A DNA stretch of 6,348 nucleotides, taken from an uncultured Neomegalonema sp. Lineage in GTDB: Bacteria; Pseudomonadota; Alphaproteobacteria; Rhodobacterales; Rhodobacteraceae. Where the stretch lies: the NCBI GenBank assembly GCA_937958345.1, contig CALGNW010000002.1:1-6348 (forward strand), written 5' to 3'. The notes under the pieces are model-generated. The model saw nothing but the letters and a program-made list of their open reading frames with translations, ran no database searches and was not told the DNA's origin. Shown piece by piece: positions 1 through 5,805 of the stretch. The number at the start of each line of letters is the position of its first letter. The stretch's first letter is position 1. A program made the position numbers and the translations under genes.

Positions 1-7
1 GCAGCAT
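1..7 (-). CDS. Possible start of the next TRAP gene (large permease), truncated at window edge
   Basis: An ATG at 7-5 on the minus strand, eight bases after the small-permease stop, with GAGGA in the last codons of that gene as a distant ribosome-binding site. DctM-type large permeases usually follow DctQ directly, so this could be its first codon. Only two codons are visible and no family identity can be read from them. Confidence 0.25.
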
Positions 8-15
8 CGACTGGC

Positions 16-510
16 TCATTCCTCAGCCGCCGTTCCATAGGGGTCGGCGCGCAGGGCGAGGATGACCGCGCCGATTGCCAATCCGGCAAACAGCACTGTC
101 AGGCATGTTTTCAACAAAAAATAACCCGGCAAACCGCCATAAGTCGGCGAGCTTTCAAGCACCGCCCATGACCGCCGGGTCGTTCCCCATGACGTCCATG
201 CCGCGTATCCCATCGCAGGCGCGAGCAAACCAAGCAGCGCGATGCGGTCAACCAAATGGCGGCGGCGCGCGGACCAGCCCGCGTAAAAAACATCGACCCG
301 CACCGAGACATTGCCGAACAGAACAGCCAGCCCCGGAAACACGACGGAAAGAAAGAAGAGATAGACCAGCAGATCGAGCGCCCACGGCCAGCCGAATGAA
401 AAGACATACCGCAGGGCAACAACGAGGGTCTGCGCCAGCAGGAGCGCAATGATGCAATAGCCGCCCCCCGACTTGAGGATATTTACAATCCGCGTGATGC
501 CCTGTCCCAT
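16..510 (-). CDS. TRAP transporter small permease, DctQ-type
   Basis: A 164-residue four-helix inner-membrane protein of the DctQ family, the small subunit of a tripartite ATP-independent periplasmic (TRAP) transporter, which imports carboxylates and related solutes using an ion gradient. Predicted helices are about 17-36, 43-66, 88-106 and 131-153. Family marks are LRYVFSFGWPWALDLLVYLF (33-52), NVSVRVDVFY (67-76) and SWAVLESSPTYGGLPGYFLLK (114-134). The VRVDVFY and GGLP-LLK blocks resemble the subset annotated as mannitol/chloroaromatic-type (TakP-like) TRAP transporters, which commonly import 2-oxoacids. The usual acidic residue of helix 2 appears as Asp46 instead of Glu. The start at 510 has GGGAGG four bases upstream. 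The large permease and binding protein should lie beyond the left edge. It is separate in family from the ABC importer. Confidence 0.9.
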   Translation of the reverse strand: MGQGITRIVNILKSGGGYCIIALLLAQTLVVALRYVFSFGWPWALDLLVYLFFLSVVFPGLAVLFGNVSVRVDVFYAGWSARRRHLVDRIALLGLLAPAMGYAAWTSWGTTRRSWAVLESSPTYGGLPGYFLLKTCLTVLFAGLAIGAVILALRADPYGTAAEE

Positions 511-598
511 GCCGCCTCCCCGCTGCAGTTGAGGTTGCGACCGTCTCTGTAATTAGTCAAACTAAAATCATAATTAGAAAGACCGGCGCCGCGCCCCA
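511..598. other. Short AT-rich intergenic region before the TRAP gene
   Basis: This 88-bp gap follows the LivF-like stop. A GC-rich stretch, CCGGCGCCGCGCC at about 583-595, precedes an AT-rich core at 550-580 and then GGGAGG (515-520 on the minus strand), the strong ribosome-binding site of the TRAP gene. On the minus strand TTGACT (560-555) resembles a -35, but the hexamer 17 nt further (CAACCT) is poor. TATGAT (572-567) is a fair -10 without a -35. A separate TRAP promoter is likely but unplaced. No convincing terminator is seen. Confidence 0.5.
550..577. repeat. TAATTAG direct repeat with 21-bp period, possible regulator site
   Basis: TAATTAG occurs at 550-556 and 571-577. Since TAATTA is self-complementary, the pair reads as direct and inverted repeats at once. 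The 21-bp spacing is two helical turns, so both sites face the same side of the DNA, as needed for cooperative binding. The spacing and location between two operons suggest a regulator site for the TRAP genes, but AT-rich words recur by chance. Confidence 0.35.
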
Positions 599-1303
599 TC
601 AGTGCCCGAAATACGCGGCGGCGAGGCGCTCGTCATTCGCGAGATCTTCGGGGCGGCCCTCGGCAACGAGGCGTCCTGTTTCCAGCACATGCACCCGCTC
701 GGCAAGGCTGAGCGCGAAGTTTGCGTTTTGCTCGGTGATAACAACCGTCAGCGAAAATTCATCGCGCAGGCGGCGCAGCACATCCGCAATCTCGAGGCAG
801 ACCTTGGGGGCGAGGCCGATGGTCGGTTCGTCCACCAGCAACAGGCGCGGGCTGCTCATCAAAGCGCGGCCCAGCGACACCATCTGACGCTCGCCGCCCG
901 ATTGGGTCGAGGTCTCTTGCGTTTCCCGCTCGGCAAGACGCGGGAACAGTTTGTGGATTGCGGCGAGGTTTTTGCCGATGTCATCGCGCGCCGTATACGC
1001 ACCCACCAGCAGATTATCGCGCACCGTCATAAAGGGAAACAGGTTGAAGCGTTCCGGCCCGTAACCGATGCCGCGTGACACAATCTCTTTCGTCTTGCAT
1101 CCGGTGATTTCCGCGCCGTCAAAACGCACGGCGCCGGTCGTTTTCGTCAGGCCCATAATGCTGTCGAGCAGAGTGGATTTACCCGCGCCATTCGCGCCGA
1201 CAACGGCGATGATGCTGCCCGCACCGACGCTGAGGCTGACCTCGTGGAGTGCCTGTGCCTTGCCGTAAAATGCCGACAGCTTGTCAATTTCCAGCAATGC
1301 CAT
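599..1303 (-). CDS. Branched-chain amino acid-type ABC transporter ATP-binding protein, LivF-like
   Basis: A 234-residue ATPase, the usual LivF length, and the last gene of the importer operon. Walker A is GANGAGKST (36-44). The Q-loop region reads YGPERFNLFPFMTVRDNL (81-98), where LivF proteins normally carry a PEGR-like sequence instead of Gln. The ABC signature is QSGGERQM (135-142), Walker B is LLLVDEP (154-160) and the D-loop is GLAP (163-166). The usual switch histidine is replaced by the LivF-type TEQNANFAL (190-198). Signature residue one is Gln rather than the common Met or Leu. The start is the ATG at 1303, overlapping the LivG-like stop by one base (TGATG) with GGGGA seven bases before it. 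Heterodimeric work with the LivG-like subunit is family knowledge. Confidence 0.93.
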   Translation of the reverse strand: MALLEIDKLSAFYGKAQALHEVSLSVGAGSIIAVVGANGAGKSTLLDSIMGLTKTTGAVRFDGAEITGCKTKEIVSRGIGYGPERFNLFPFMTVRDNLLVGAYTARDDIGKNLAAIHKLFPRLAERETQETSTQSGGERQMVSLGRALMSSPRLLLVDEPTIGLAPKVCLEIADVLRRLRDEFSLTVVITEQNANFALSLAERVHVLETGRLVAEGRPEDLANDERLAAAYFGH

Positions 1304-2034
1304 CAGGCAGTCCCCAAATATGATGCGCGGACCGCGCCGTCGGCCATGACAGCATCGTAACTGCCGTCGGCAATCAGCGTGCCCTGATTGATGGCGACAA
1401 CACGGTCCACCAGCGGCTCCAATGCTTTCAGGTCGTGGCTGACGATCAGAAACGTCATCCCCTCGCCCCGCATTTTCTGGATAACATCCGAGATCATCGC
1501 GATTTCACCGACCGTCAGGCCCGCGAAAACTTCGTCGAGCAGCATCAGGCGCGGTGCGGTCGCCAGCGTGCGCGCCATCTCCAGCTTACGCAAATCGCCC
1601 ATCGACAGCTCGGACGGCAGGCGGTCCAGTTGATCCTCGGAAAAACCCACCGCCAGCGCCAGTTCGAGCTCGCGCGCGGGATCGGGACCGACCGAGATCA
1701 TCTGCCAGACGGAATCCGGCATCAGACCGACGCGGATATTCTCGGCCACCGACATATCGGCAAAGGGGCGCGGAACCTGATAGGTGCGGCTGACCCCCGC
1801 ACGGATGCGGGCAGGCGTCGAGAGTTTCGAGATTTCGCGGCCATCGAGTGCAATTGTCCCTGCGGTCTGCCGATGCTCGCCCATGATCTGGCTGAATACG
1901 GTTGTCTTGCCCGCGCCGTTCGGACCGATCAGGCCGACAGACTCGCCCGGTTCGACGGTGAAGGTCAGATCGTTGGTCGCGACAAGGCCGCCAAAGCGTT
2001 TGACGAGGTTTCTGATTTCCAGCTTGGCGCTCAT
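1303..2034 (-). CDS. Branched-chain amino acid-type ABC transporter ATP-binding protein, LivG-like
   Basis: A 243-residue cytoplasmic ATPase that powers the importer together with the LivF-like subunit. Walker A is GPNGAGKT (37-44) and the Q-loop is in RTYQVPRPF with Gln86. The signature region is LSMGDLRKLEMAR (143-155), Walker B is LMLLDE (163-168), the D-loop is AGLT (171-174) and the switch histidine is His200 in VSHDLKAL. RTYQxPRxF and a degenerate signature are usual for LivG. The open frame extends upstream to 2466, but that extra sequence is an Arg/His-rich shadow of the LivM-like gene. The ATG at 2034 begins the real domain, has GGAGG at 2040-2044 five bases upstream and overlaps the permease stop by ATGA. 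The stop overlaps the LivF-like start as TGATG. The C-terminus lacks the longer tail of some LivG proteins. Confidence 0.93.
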   Translation of the reverse strand: MSAKLEIRNLVKRFGGLVATNDLTFTVEPGESVGLIGPNGAGKTTVFSQIMGEHRQTAGTIALDGREISKLSTPARIRAGVSRTYQVPRPFADMSVAENIRVGLMPDSVWQMISVGPDPARELELALAVGFSEDQLDRLPSELSMGDLRKLEMARTLATAPRLMLLDEVFAGLTVGEIAMISDVIQKMRGEGMTFLIVSHDLKALEPLVDRVVAINQGTLIADGSYDAVMADGAVRASYLGTA

Positions 2035-2972
2035 GTGGCCCTCCGCAATTTGGAAAGGCTTTGGCGGACAAGTTCGAAAATACCCTTCGGCTGGATCATA
2101 TAGAGGACCAGCGCAACGCCGCCGTAAATCAGATACCGCTCGGCCCCCGGCAACCACGGGCGCAGATATTCCAGCAAAAATGTCAGGAAGAACGCGCCGA
2201 TAATCGGACCGATGGTTGTACCCGCGCCGCCGATGAGGGCGGCAACGATGATCGTGAAGACAAAGTTGATGTCGAACAGGGCGCGCGGGGCGATCGAGCC
2301 AAGGTAATGCACGTACATCGCGCCGCCCAATCCGGCGAGCATCGCGCTGAACAGAAACGCGACCATCTTGAGCCGTGTAACCGACAGGCCCGAACCGCTG
2401 ACCGCATCCTCGTTCATGCCAATCGCCGACAGCGCCGTGCCGAGGCGCGTGCGCATCAGCAGCCATGTTGACAGCGCAACCGCCAGCATCAGACAGGTCG
2501 ACATGTAAAAGCCGTTCTCCGCGCCCCGCGTCAGGGTCGGCAAGCCCGACATCCCGCGCGTGCCGCCCGTCAGATCGGGGCGGATGACCTGAACAAGCTG
2601 ATACATCAGCTCCATATAGGCCAGTGTCACGAGCGCGAAATAACTGCCGCGAATCCGCAGCGCGGGCAACAGCACGACAAGACCGCCGACCATTGTCACC
2701 AGCACCGCAATCGGGATCGAAGCCTCGAGCGGGAAATCAAACCGCTTGGTCAGAATGGCCGAGGTATACGCACCGATGCCGATTAAAAACGGGTGGCCGA
2801 AGCTGATATACCCCGTGCGTCCCGACAGAACATCCCAACTGATGGCAAAGACGGCCAGAAAATTGGCAAAGATCAGCGTACGCAGCGTGCCCTTTGACAC
2901 GTATTCCGGCAGGGCGAACATCACCCCGATAAAGGCAATCCAGAGCGCGAAATGGTACCAGCGCAAACCCAT
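2031..2972 (-). CDS. Branched-chain amino acid-type ABC transporter permease, LivM-like
   Basis: A 313-residue inner-membrane permease, the LivM partner that pairs with the LivH-like protein. Visible family motifs are SGRTGYISFGHPFLIGIGAYTSA (50-72), LRIRGSYFALVTLAYMELM (105-123), TGGTRGMSGLP (135-145) and the coupling loop TRLGTALSAIGMNEDAVSGSGLSVTRLK (175-202). They are followed by GGAGTTIGPIIGA (248-260). About eight to ten hydrophobic segments are present. The start at 2972 is one base after the upstream stop and has AGGAG seven bases before it. The final codons overlap the ATPase gene as ATGA, indicating coupled translation. The length is within the usual range and no truncation or frameshift is visible. 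Confidence 0.92.
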   Translation of the reverse strand: MGLRWYHFALWIAFIGVMFALPEYVSKGTLRTLIFANFLAVFAISWDVLSGRTGYISFGHPFLIGIGAYTSAILTKRFDFPLEASIPIAVLVTMVGGLVVLLPALRIRGSYFALVTLAYMELMYQLVQVIRPDLTGGTRGMSGLPTLTRGAENGFYMSTCLMLAVALSTWLLMRTRLGTALSAIGMNEDAVSGSGLSVTRLKMVAFLFSAMLAGLGGAMYVHYLGSIAPRALFDINFVFTIIVAALIGGAGTTIGPIIGAFFLTFLLEYLRPWLPGAERYLIYGGVALVLYMIQPKGIFELVRQSLSKLRRAT

Positions 2973-2973
2973 C

Positions 2974-3825
2974 TCAAAGCTCCTCTCTGCCGAACAATCC
3001 GCGCGGACGCAGGACAAGAATTGCGATAATCAGGACCATGGTGAAGATACCGCGGAGTTCGGGTGCGAGGTAGGTCGACACCAGAACCTCCATAAAACCG
3101 ATGATGTGCGCAACGATCAGCGTGCCGATAATCGAACCGATGCCGCCGACAATCACAACCGCGACCGCAATGATCAGGGGCGCGACCCACATGCCGGGAT
3201 AAAGCTGGGTATAGCTGGCAAAAAATACGCCCGCGACAGCCCCGAGCGTGCCGGAGATCGCCCACGTGATCATGTTCACGCGGTCCGCATCAATGCCGGA
3301 AATCGCCGCGCCCTTTGCATCCATCGACACCGCCTGCATCGCGCGGCCTGTATGGGTGGAGCGGATAAAAATCCATAGGGCAATCAGGATCACCCAGCTC
3401 ATCACCGCCGCAAAAAGGTTCGAGTAGGGGACGGCGGCCCCCGCAACACGCTCGACACCGGGGATGATCGGCAACAGGATTTTCGAACTGTCCCCGAAGG
3501 CCAGCACAACAGCAGACTGCAACACGACCGCAAGAATAAGCGTCGAAATCTCGATCGCGACGTGATTGCCGCGCAAGGGCCTGACGATCAGCAAGAATTT
3601 GAGAATTCCCAACGCGCAGCCGATGACGGCAGCAAGCAGAACCGCCGCGAATTTCGGCAGGCCGATGGCCTGGGTAAAATAGAAATAGGCATATCCGCCG
3701 ATCAGCAGGTACGCGCCATAAGCCAGATTCAGCACGCGGCCTATGCTAAAAATTAGCGTGAAGCCGACGGCAATCAGCGCATAAAGACCGCTGAGCAAAA
3801 GGCCCTGAATGAGAACTTGGAGCAT
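2974..3825 (-). CDS. Branched-chain amino acid-type ABC transporter permease, LivH-like
   Basis: A 283-residue inner-membrane permease of the LivH family (BPD_transp_2), about eight hydrophobic segments, which forms one half of the translocation channel. Family marks are GLYALIAVGFTLIFSIGRVLNLAYG at about 13-37, the cytoplasmic coupling loop from THTGRAMQAVSMDAKGAA to GIDADRV (157-183) and GGIGSIIGT (227-235). The C-terminal LRPRGLFG (272-279) is also typical. The length is normal for the family. The start at 3825 gives the expected N-terminus with MLQVLIQGLLLSGLYAL. It follows the REP-like repeat and is separated by one base from the next permease start, so it begins a tightly packed four-gene cluster. 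The substrate is unknown. Confidence 0.92.
   Translation of the reverse strand: MLQVLIQGLLLSGLYALIAVGFTLIFSIGRVLNLAYGAYLLIGGYAYFYFTQAIGLPKFAAVLLAAVIGCALGILKFLLIVRPLRGNHVAIEISTLILAVVLQSAVVLAFGDSSKILLPIIPGVERVAGAAVPYSNLFAAVMSWVILIALWIFIRSTHTGRAMQAVSMDAKGAAISGIDADRVNMITWAISGTLGAVAGVFFASYTQLYPGMWVAPLIIAVAVVIVGGIGSIIGTLIVAHIIGFMEVLVSTYLAPELRGIFTMVLIIAILVLRPRGLFGREEL
2980..2984 (-). promoter_or_regulatory. Ribosome-binding site fixing the LivM-like start
   Basis: AGGAG on the minus strand lies 7 nt before the ATG at 2972 and inside the last codons of the LivH-like gene. This supports the MGLRWYHF start rather than the in-frame ATG at 3017, whose extra 15 residues are polar, contain two cysteines and lie fully inside the previous gene. 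Confidence 0.75.
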
Positions 3826-3826
3826 G

Positions 3827-3843
3827 GGGGAGCTGTCCCCTCC
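3827..3843 (-). promoter_or_regulatory. livH-like ribosome-binding site within a small hairpin
   Basis: On the minus strand GGAGGGG (3843-3837) is the only strong Shine-Dalgarno upstream of the permease start at 3825. It sits at a rather long spacing of about 11 nt. Part of it, GGGGA (3840-3836), pairs perfectly with TCCCC (3831-3827) across a 4-nt loop, so the site can be partly masked and the spacing shortened by folding. This may keep permease synthesis below that of the binding protein. Confidence 0.45.
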
Positions 3844-3860
3844 GGTCAGAGGCTGAAACC

Positions 3861-3921
3861 GTCATGCCCGGGCATGGCCCGGACATCCGGTTCGGATTGC
3901 CGGGACAAGCCCGGCAATGAC
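3861..3921. repeat. Pair of inverted REP-like palindromes between the binding-protein and permease genes
   Basis: Two 28-bp units, 3861-3888 on the plus strand and 3894-3921 on the minus strand, agree at 22 of 28 positions and face each other across a 5-bp spacer. Each is a hairpin. Unit 1 has 10-bp arms (3864-3873 and 3877-3886, one mismatch) around a 3-nt loop. Unit 2 has perfect 9-bp arms ATTGCCGGG and CCCGGCAAT (3896-3904 and 3910-3918) around a 5-nt loop. The outer ends GTCAT and ATGAC are also complementary. Palindromes with GCCGGG cores are, from memory, common in alphaproteobacterial intergenic regions. Lying 12 nt after the binding-protein stop, the structure could protect the upstream mRNA from 3' decay and lower permease expression, as REP elements do elsewhere. 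Confidence 0.8.
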
Positions 3922-3932
3922 AAAGACGGAAA

Positions 3933-5210
3933 TTACTTCATCCAGCTTGGCAGCTCGAATTCAGTCGTAGCGTATTCGAACGGATAGACCACGCCGGGCG
4001 TGCCGTCCTCTTTCCATTGCACGACAACCATCGACGGCTGTGCATCCTCGTAAGGCGCGGACAGATCGAACAGCGCGTTCTGCGGATAGGTCCGGTCTGT
4101 CACAGGCTCGACCTCGCCTGCTTCCCAAAAGCCGTAGCGGAGCCACAGCTTGCCATCGAGTTCAAGTTTGAGATCCTGCTTGACCATTTTGGCTGACCAC
4201 GCCTTCGCGTCTTTGAACCCACCCGCCTCTTCGGCTGCGGCCATTGCTTGTTTGAGGCCGTAATAGGCGTTGAAGCCGTTGAAGTGTGGGACGGTCGGGC
4301 GGCTGTCGTATTTCTCTTGGTATTTATCGACAAAAGCCTGACTGGTCGGGTCGAGCTTAAAGCCCACCGAAGGCAGAGGCGAAAGGGTCGAAATGCCGCC
4401 ACCTGCGCCGCCCGTGTCATCCCAGTAATCGACGCCCAGAGCGGCGACGTTCACGCCGGTCATTGCCATGGGCACTTGCAGCTTCACGTATTGTGACGAG
4501 ATCACCTGAGAGTTCACCGAACTGACCTGATAGATGAAATCAGCGCCCGACGCTTCGGCCTTGGCAAAGATTGGGGCGAAATCGACCGTGCCAACGTCAT
4601 AGGTGATGACCTCCGCAACCTCGATGCCCGCAACCGGGGCGAGGGCTTCGGTGACGAGACCCGTGATCGCTTCACCGAATGCGGTGTCTTCTGCGAGGAC
4701 GACAACGCTGTCCCATCCCATCTTCGCCTTCAGCACATCCGCGCCGAAGTTGATATAGAGCGTCGCGAGCGCCTCGTCCGACGCGATGTTCATGAAGTAT
4801 GGGGCCATCAGCTCTGGGTCTTCGACAACCATGTCGATGATACCGATATAGGATGTCCATGTGTCGAGGGTCGGAATTTGATATTCCTGCATCCGGGGCA
4901 ACCAACCGAGTGACACATCATCAATCGAACCGGAGATGATGAAATCGACCTCTTCCGTCTCGGCGAGGTATTCGTAAGCCTTCACGCCCTCGGTCACGTC
5001 CTCTTGGGTATCGGCCGTAACGAGGGTGATTTTCTCGCCCATCACGCCGCCCGCCGCGTTCAATTCTTCAATCGCGATCTCTGCGCCGCGCAGCGTCGAT
5101 AATCCGGTATCCGAAGACAGCGAGCCGATAAAGCCCACTTTGATCTCTGCCATTGCTGGCGTTGCAAGACCCATGATGAGGGTCGTCGCGAGCAGGTTTC
5201 GCATAATCAT
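3933..5210 (-). CDS. Branched-chain amino acid-type ABC transporter, periplasmic substrate-binding protein
   Basis: A 425-residue type I periplasmic binding protein of the LivJ/LivK family (Peripla_BP_6 fold) that captures the solute and delivers it to the membrane permease pair. Residues 1-21 form a Sec signal peptide with Arg4, a hydrophobic core and an A-M-A cleavage site before EIKVG. The mature N-terminus has the family pattern GSLSSDTG (29-36), then RGAEIAIEELNAAGGVMG (41-58). The second lobe carries LAEDTAFGEA (172-181) and VDFAPIFAKAEASGADFIY (209-227). It is longer than E. coli LivJ (about 370 residues), with extra C-terminal sequence rich in aromatic residues. The ATG at 5210 is preferred over the one at 5204 because AAGGGAGAG at 5216-5224 lies about 6-7 nt upstream of it. 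The ligand cannot be deduced: this family binds branched-chain amino acids, amides, urea and aromatic acids. It is the first gene of the importer operon. Confidence 0.93.
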   Translation of the reverse strand: MIMRNLLATTLIMGLATPAMAEIKVGFIGSLSSDTGLSTLRGAEIAIEELNAAGGVMGEKITLVTADTQEDVTEGVKAYEYLAETEEVDFIISGSIDDVSLGWLPRMQEYQIPTLDTWTSYIGIIDMVVEDPELMAPYFMNIASDEALATLYINFGADVLKAKMGWDSVVVLAEDTAFGEAITGLVTEALAPVAGIEVAEVITYDVGTVDFAPIFAKAEASGADFIYQVSSVNSQVISSQYVKLQVPMAMTGVNVAALGVDYWDDTGGAGGGISTLSPLPSVGFKLDPTSQAFVDKYQEKYDSRPTVPHFNGFNAYYGLKQAMAAAEEAGGFKDAKAWSAKMVKQDLKLELDGKLWLRYGFWEAGEVEPVTDRTYPQNALFDLSAPYEDAQPSMVVVQWKEDGTPGVVYPFEYATTEFELPSWMK

Positions 5211-5274
5211 TTTATCTCTCCCTTATGGTCGATGGCCGTTGCCGGAGTTTTATCCCGATCTAAATTTTTCGCCA

Positions 5275-5289
5275 TGTATACTGTATACA
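5275..5289. promoter_or_regulatory. Probable operator, 15-bp perfect palindrome TGTATACTGTATACA
   Basis: Two 7-bp arms, TGTATAC and GTATACA, match perfectly around the single base 5282. Beyond the core, GCCA at 5271-5274 and TGGC at 5291-5294 continue the symmetry with a one-base offset. The site can also be read as tandem TGTATAC copies. It lies 65 bp upstream of the binding-protein start. Palindromes of the TNGTATACNA kind are typical of GntR (FadR/FCD) regulators, so a GntR-type repressor responding to the transported solute is plausible. The regulator family is inferred, and no regulator gene lies within the window. Confidence 0.65.
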
Positions 5290-5314
5290 ATGGCCAGAAT
5301 CCCTGCATCGTCAA
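5285..5314 (-). promoter_or_regulatory. Candidate promoter of the ABC importer operon
   Basis: On the minus strand TTGACG (5314-5309) is a good -35 match. With an 18-nt spacer, TTGTAT (5290-5285) is a weak -10 that overlaps the palindromic operator, an arrangement suited to repression. The -10 matches the consensus at only three of six positions. Other hexamers in the AT-rich stretch down to about 5248 cannot be excluded, so the exact start of transcription is unknown. Confidence 0.3.
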
Positions 5315-5391
5315 TGCTTTTTAAGTGCCATCGGTGGAAATAGCTCTGAGCGGCGGTGATTGTGGCGGTCAGAACCGCGACCGCAGAAAGG

Positions 5392-5805
5392 TCAGGAGTC
5401 TGACCAGCCGATTGCGCCGTTTTCATCGTGGATGATCGCGTCTACGTCGATTTCGACCATCATGCCGGGCTGTGTTAGTCCAGCTTGAACGCCCGTAAGC
5501 ACCGGGTCAATGCCCTTGAAGACCTCGCCATGGGCACGAACAAAGCCGCCCGCCGCAGACATATCGGTCAAGTACGCGCGGGTGCGCATGACATGGGTGA
5601 GATTCGCCCCAACCTCGCGCAAGGCTTCTTCGATGCGGCCTAAGATAAAGAGAGTCTGCGCATAGGTATCGCCGGGGGCGTGCAGCTTTCCTGAGGGTTC
5701 AATCGCGGTGGTTCCGGCCACAGAGACGAAGGGGCCGACGCGCTTGGCGCGCGAATAGCTGCCAATTTCTTCAAACCGTCCGCCCGCTTTGAACTTGTCG
5801 ATCAT
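5392..5805 (-). CDS. RidA/YjgF/UK114-like protein lacking the catalytic arginine
   Basis: A 137-residue protein, the normal length for the Rid family of small trimeric cytoplasmic proteins. Recognisable features are VAGTTA at about 29-34, the segment GDTYAQTLFILGRIEEAL at about 45-62, the conserved VMRTRAYLTDM at about 72-82 and the C-terminal VEIDVDAI strand at about 117-124. The frame extends upstream, but the start at 5805 is chosen because residues before it are low-complexity, Arg-rich shadow sequence, the family fold begins at MIDKF, and this ATG overlaps the dehydrogenase stop as ATGA, typical of translational coupling. No strong Shine-Dalgarno precedes it. Archetypal RidA hydrolyses reactive enamines and imines using an Arg (E. 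coli Arg105). The aligned position here, in PVLTG at 101-105, is Leu103. It therefore belongs to an Arg-less Rid group whose chemistry is not established. Linkage to a dehydrogenase suggests handling of a reactive intermediate, which is inference. Confidence 0.88.
   Translation of the reverse strand: MIDKFKAGGRFEEIGSYSRAKRVGPFVSVAGTTAIEPSGKLHAPGDTYAQTLFILGRIEEALREVGANLTHVMRTRAYLTDMSAAGGFVRAHGEVFKGIDPVLTGVQAGLTQPGMMVEIDVDAIIHDENGAIGWSDS

Larger units (their letters stand above)
5211..5391. other. Intergenic regulatory region upstream of the ABC importer operon
   Basis: This 181-bp gap separates the RidA-like gene from the binding-protein gene and is more AT-rich in its half nearest the ABC genes. 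It holds the 5275-5289 palindrome, a candidate promoter and the binding-protein ribosome-binding site. Just after the RidA-like stop, GCGGT at 5365-5369 and ACCGC at 5374-5378 could form a 5-bp hairpin with a 4-nt loop, but no T-tract follows it on the minus strand, so I do not call a terminator. I see no credible coding sequence here. Confidence 0.7.

Noticed and set aside
583..595. GC-rich inverted repeat after the LivF-like stop as a possible intrinsic terminator.
   Set aside because: The complementary parts lie too close to form a proper loop and only a short broken T stretch follows on the minus strand.
1435..2103. Plus-strand open frame of 222 codons.
   Set aside because: It is antisense to the well-identified LivG-like gene, has low-complexity composition and no recognisable domain. 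Long antisense frames are common in GC-rich DNA.
2035..2466. N-terminal extension of the LivG-like frame, open as far as 2466.
   Set aside because: It lies entirely within the LivM-like gene, translates to Arg/His-rich sequence without family resemblance, and a well-placed Shine-Dalgarno plus an ATGA overlap mark the start at 2034.
2973..3017. Fifteen-residue N-terminal extension of the LivM-like permease.
   Set aside because: It overlaps the LivH-like gene, is polar and atypical, and the ATG at 2972 has AGGAG at a 7-nt spacing.
2746..3378. Plus-strand open frame of 210 codons.
   Set aside because: It is antisense to both permease genes, with Asp/Arg/His-rich shadow composition and no domain.
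5365..5378. GCGGT/ACCGC hairpin after the RidA-like stop as a terminator.
   Set aside because: The stem is only 5 bp and no T-tract follows on the minus strand.
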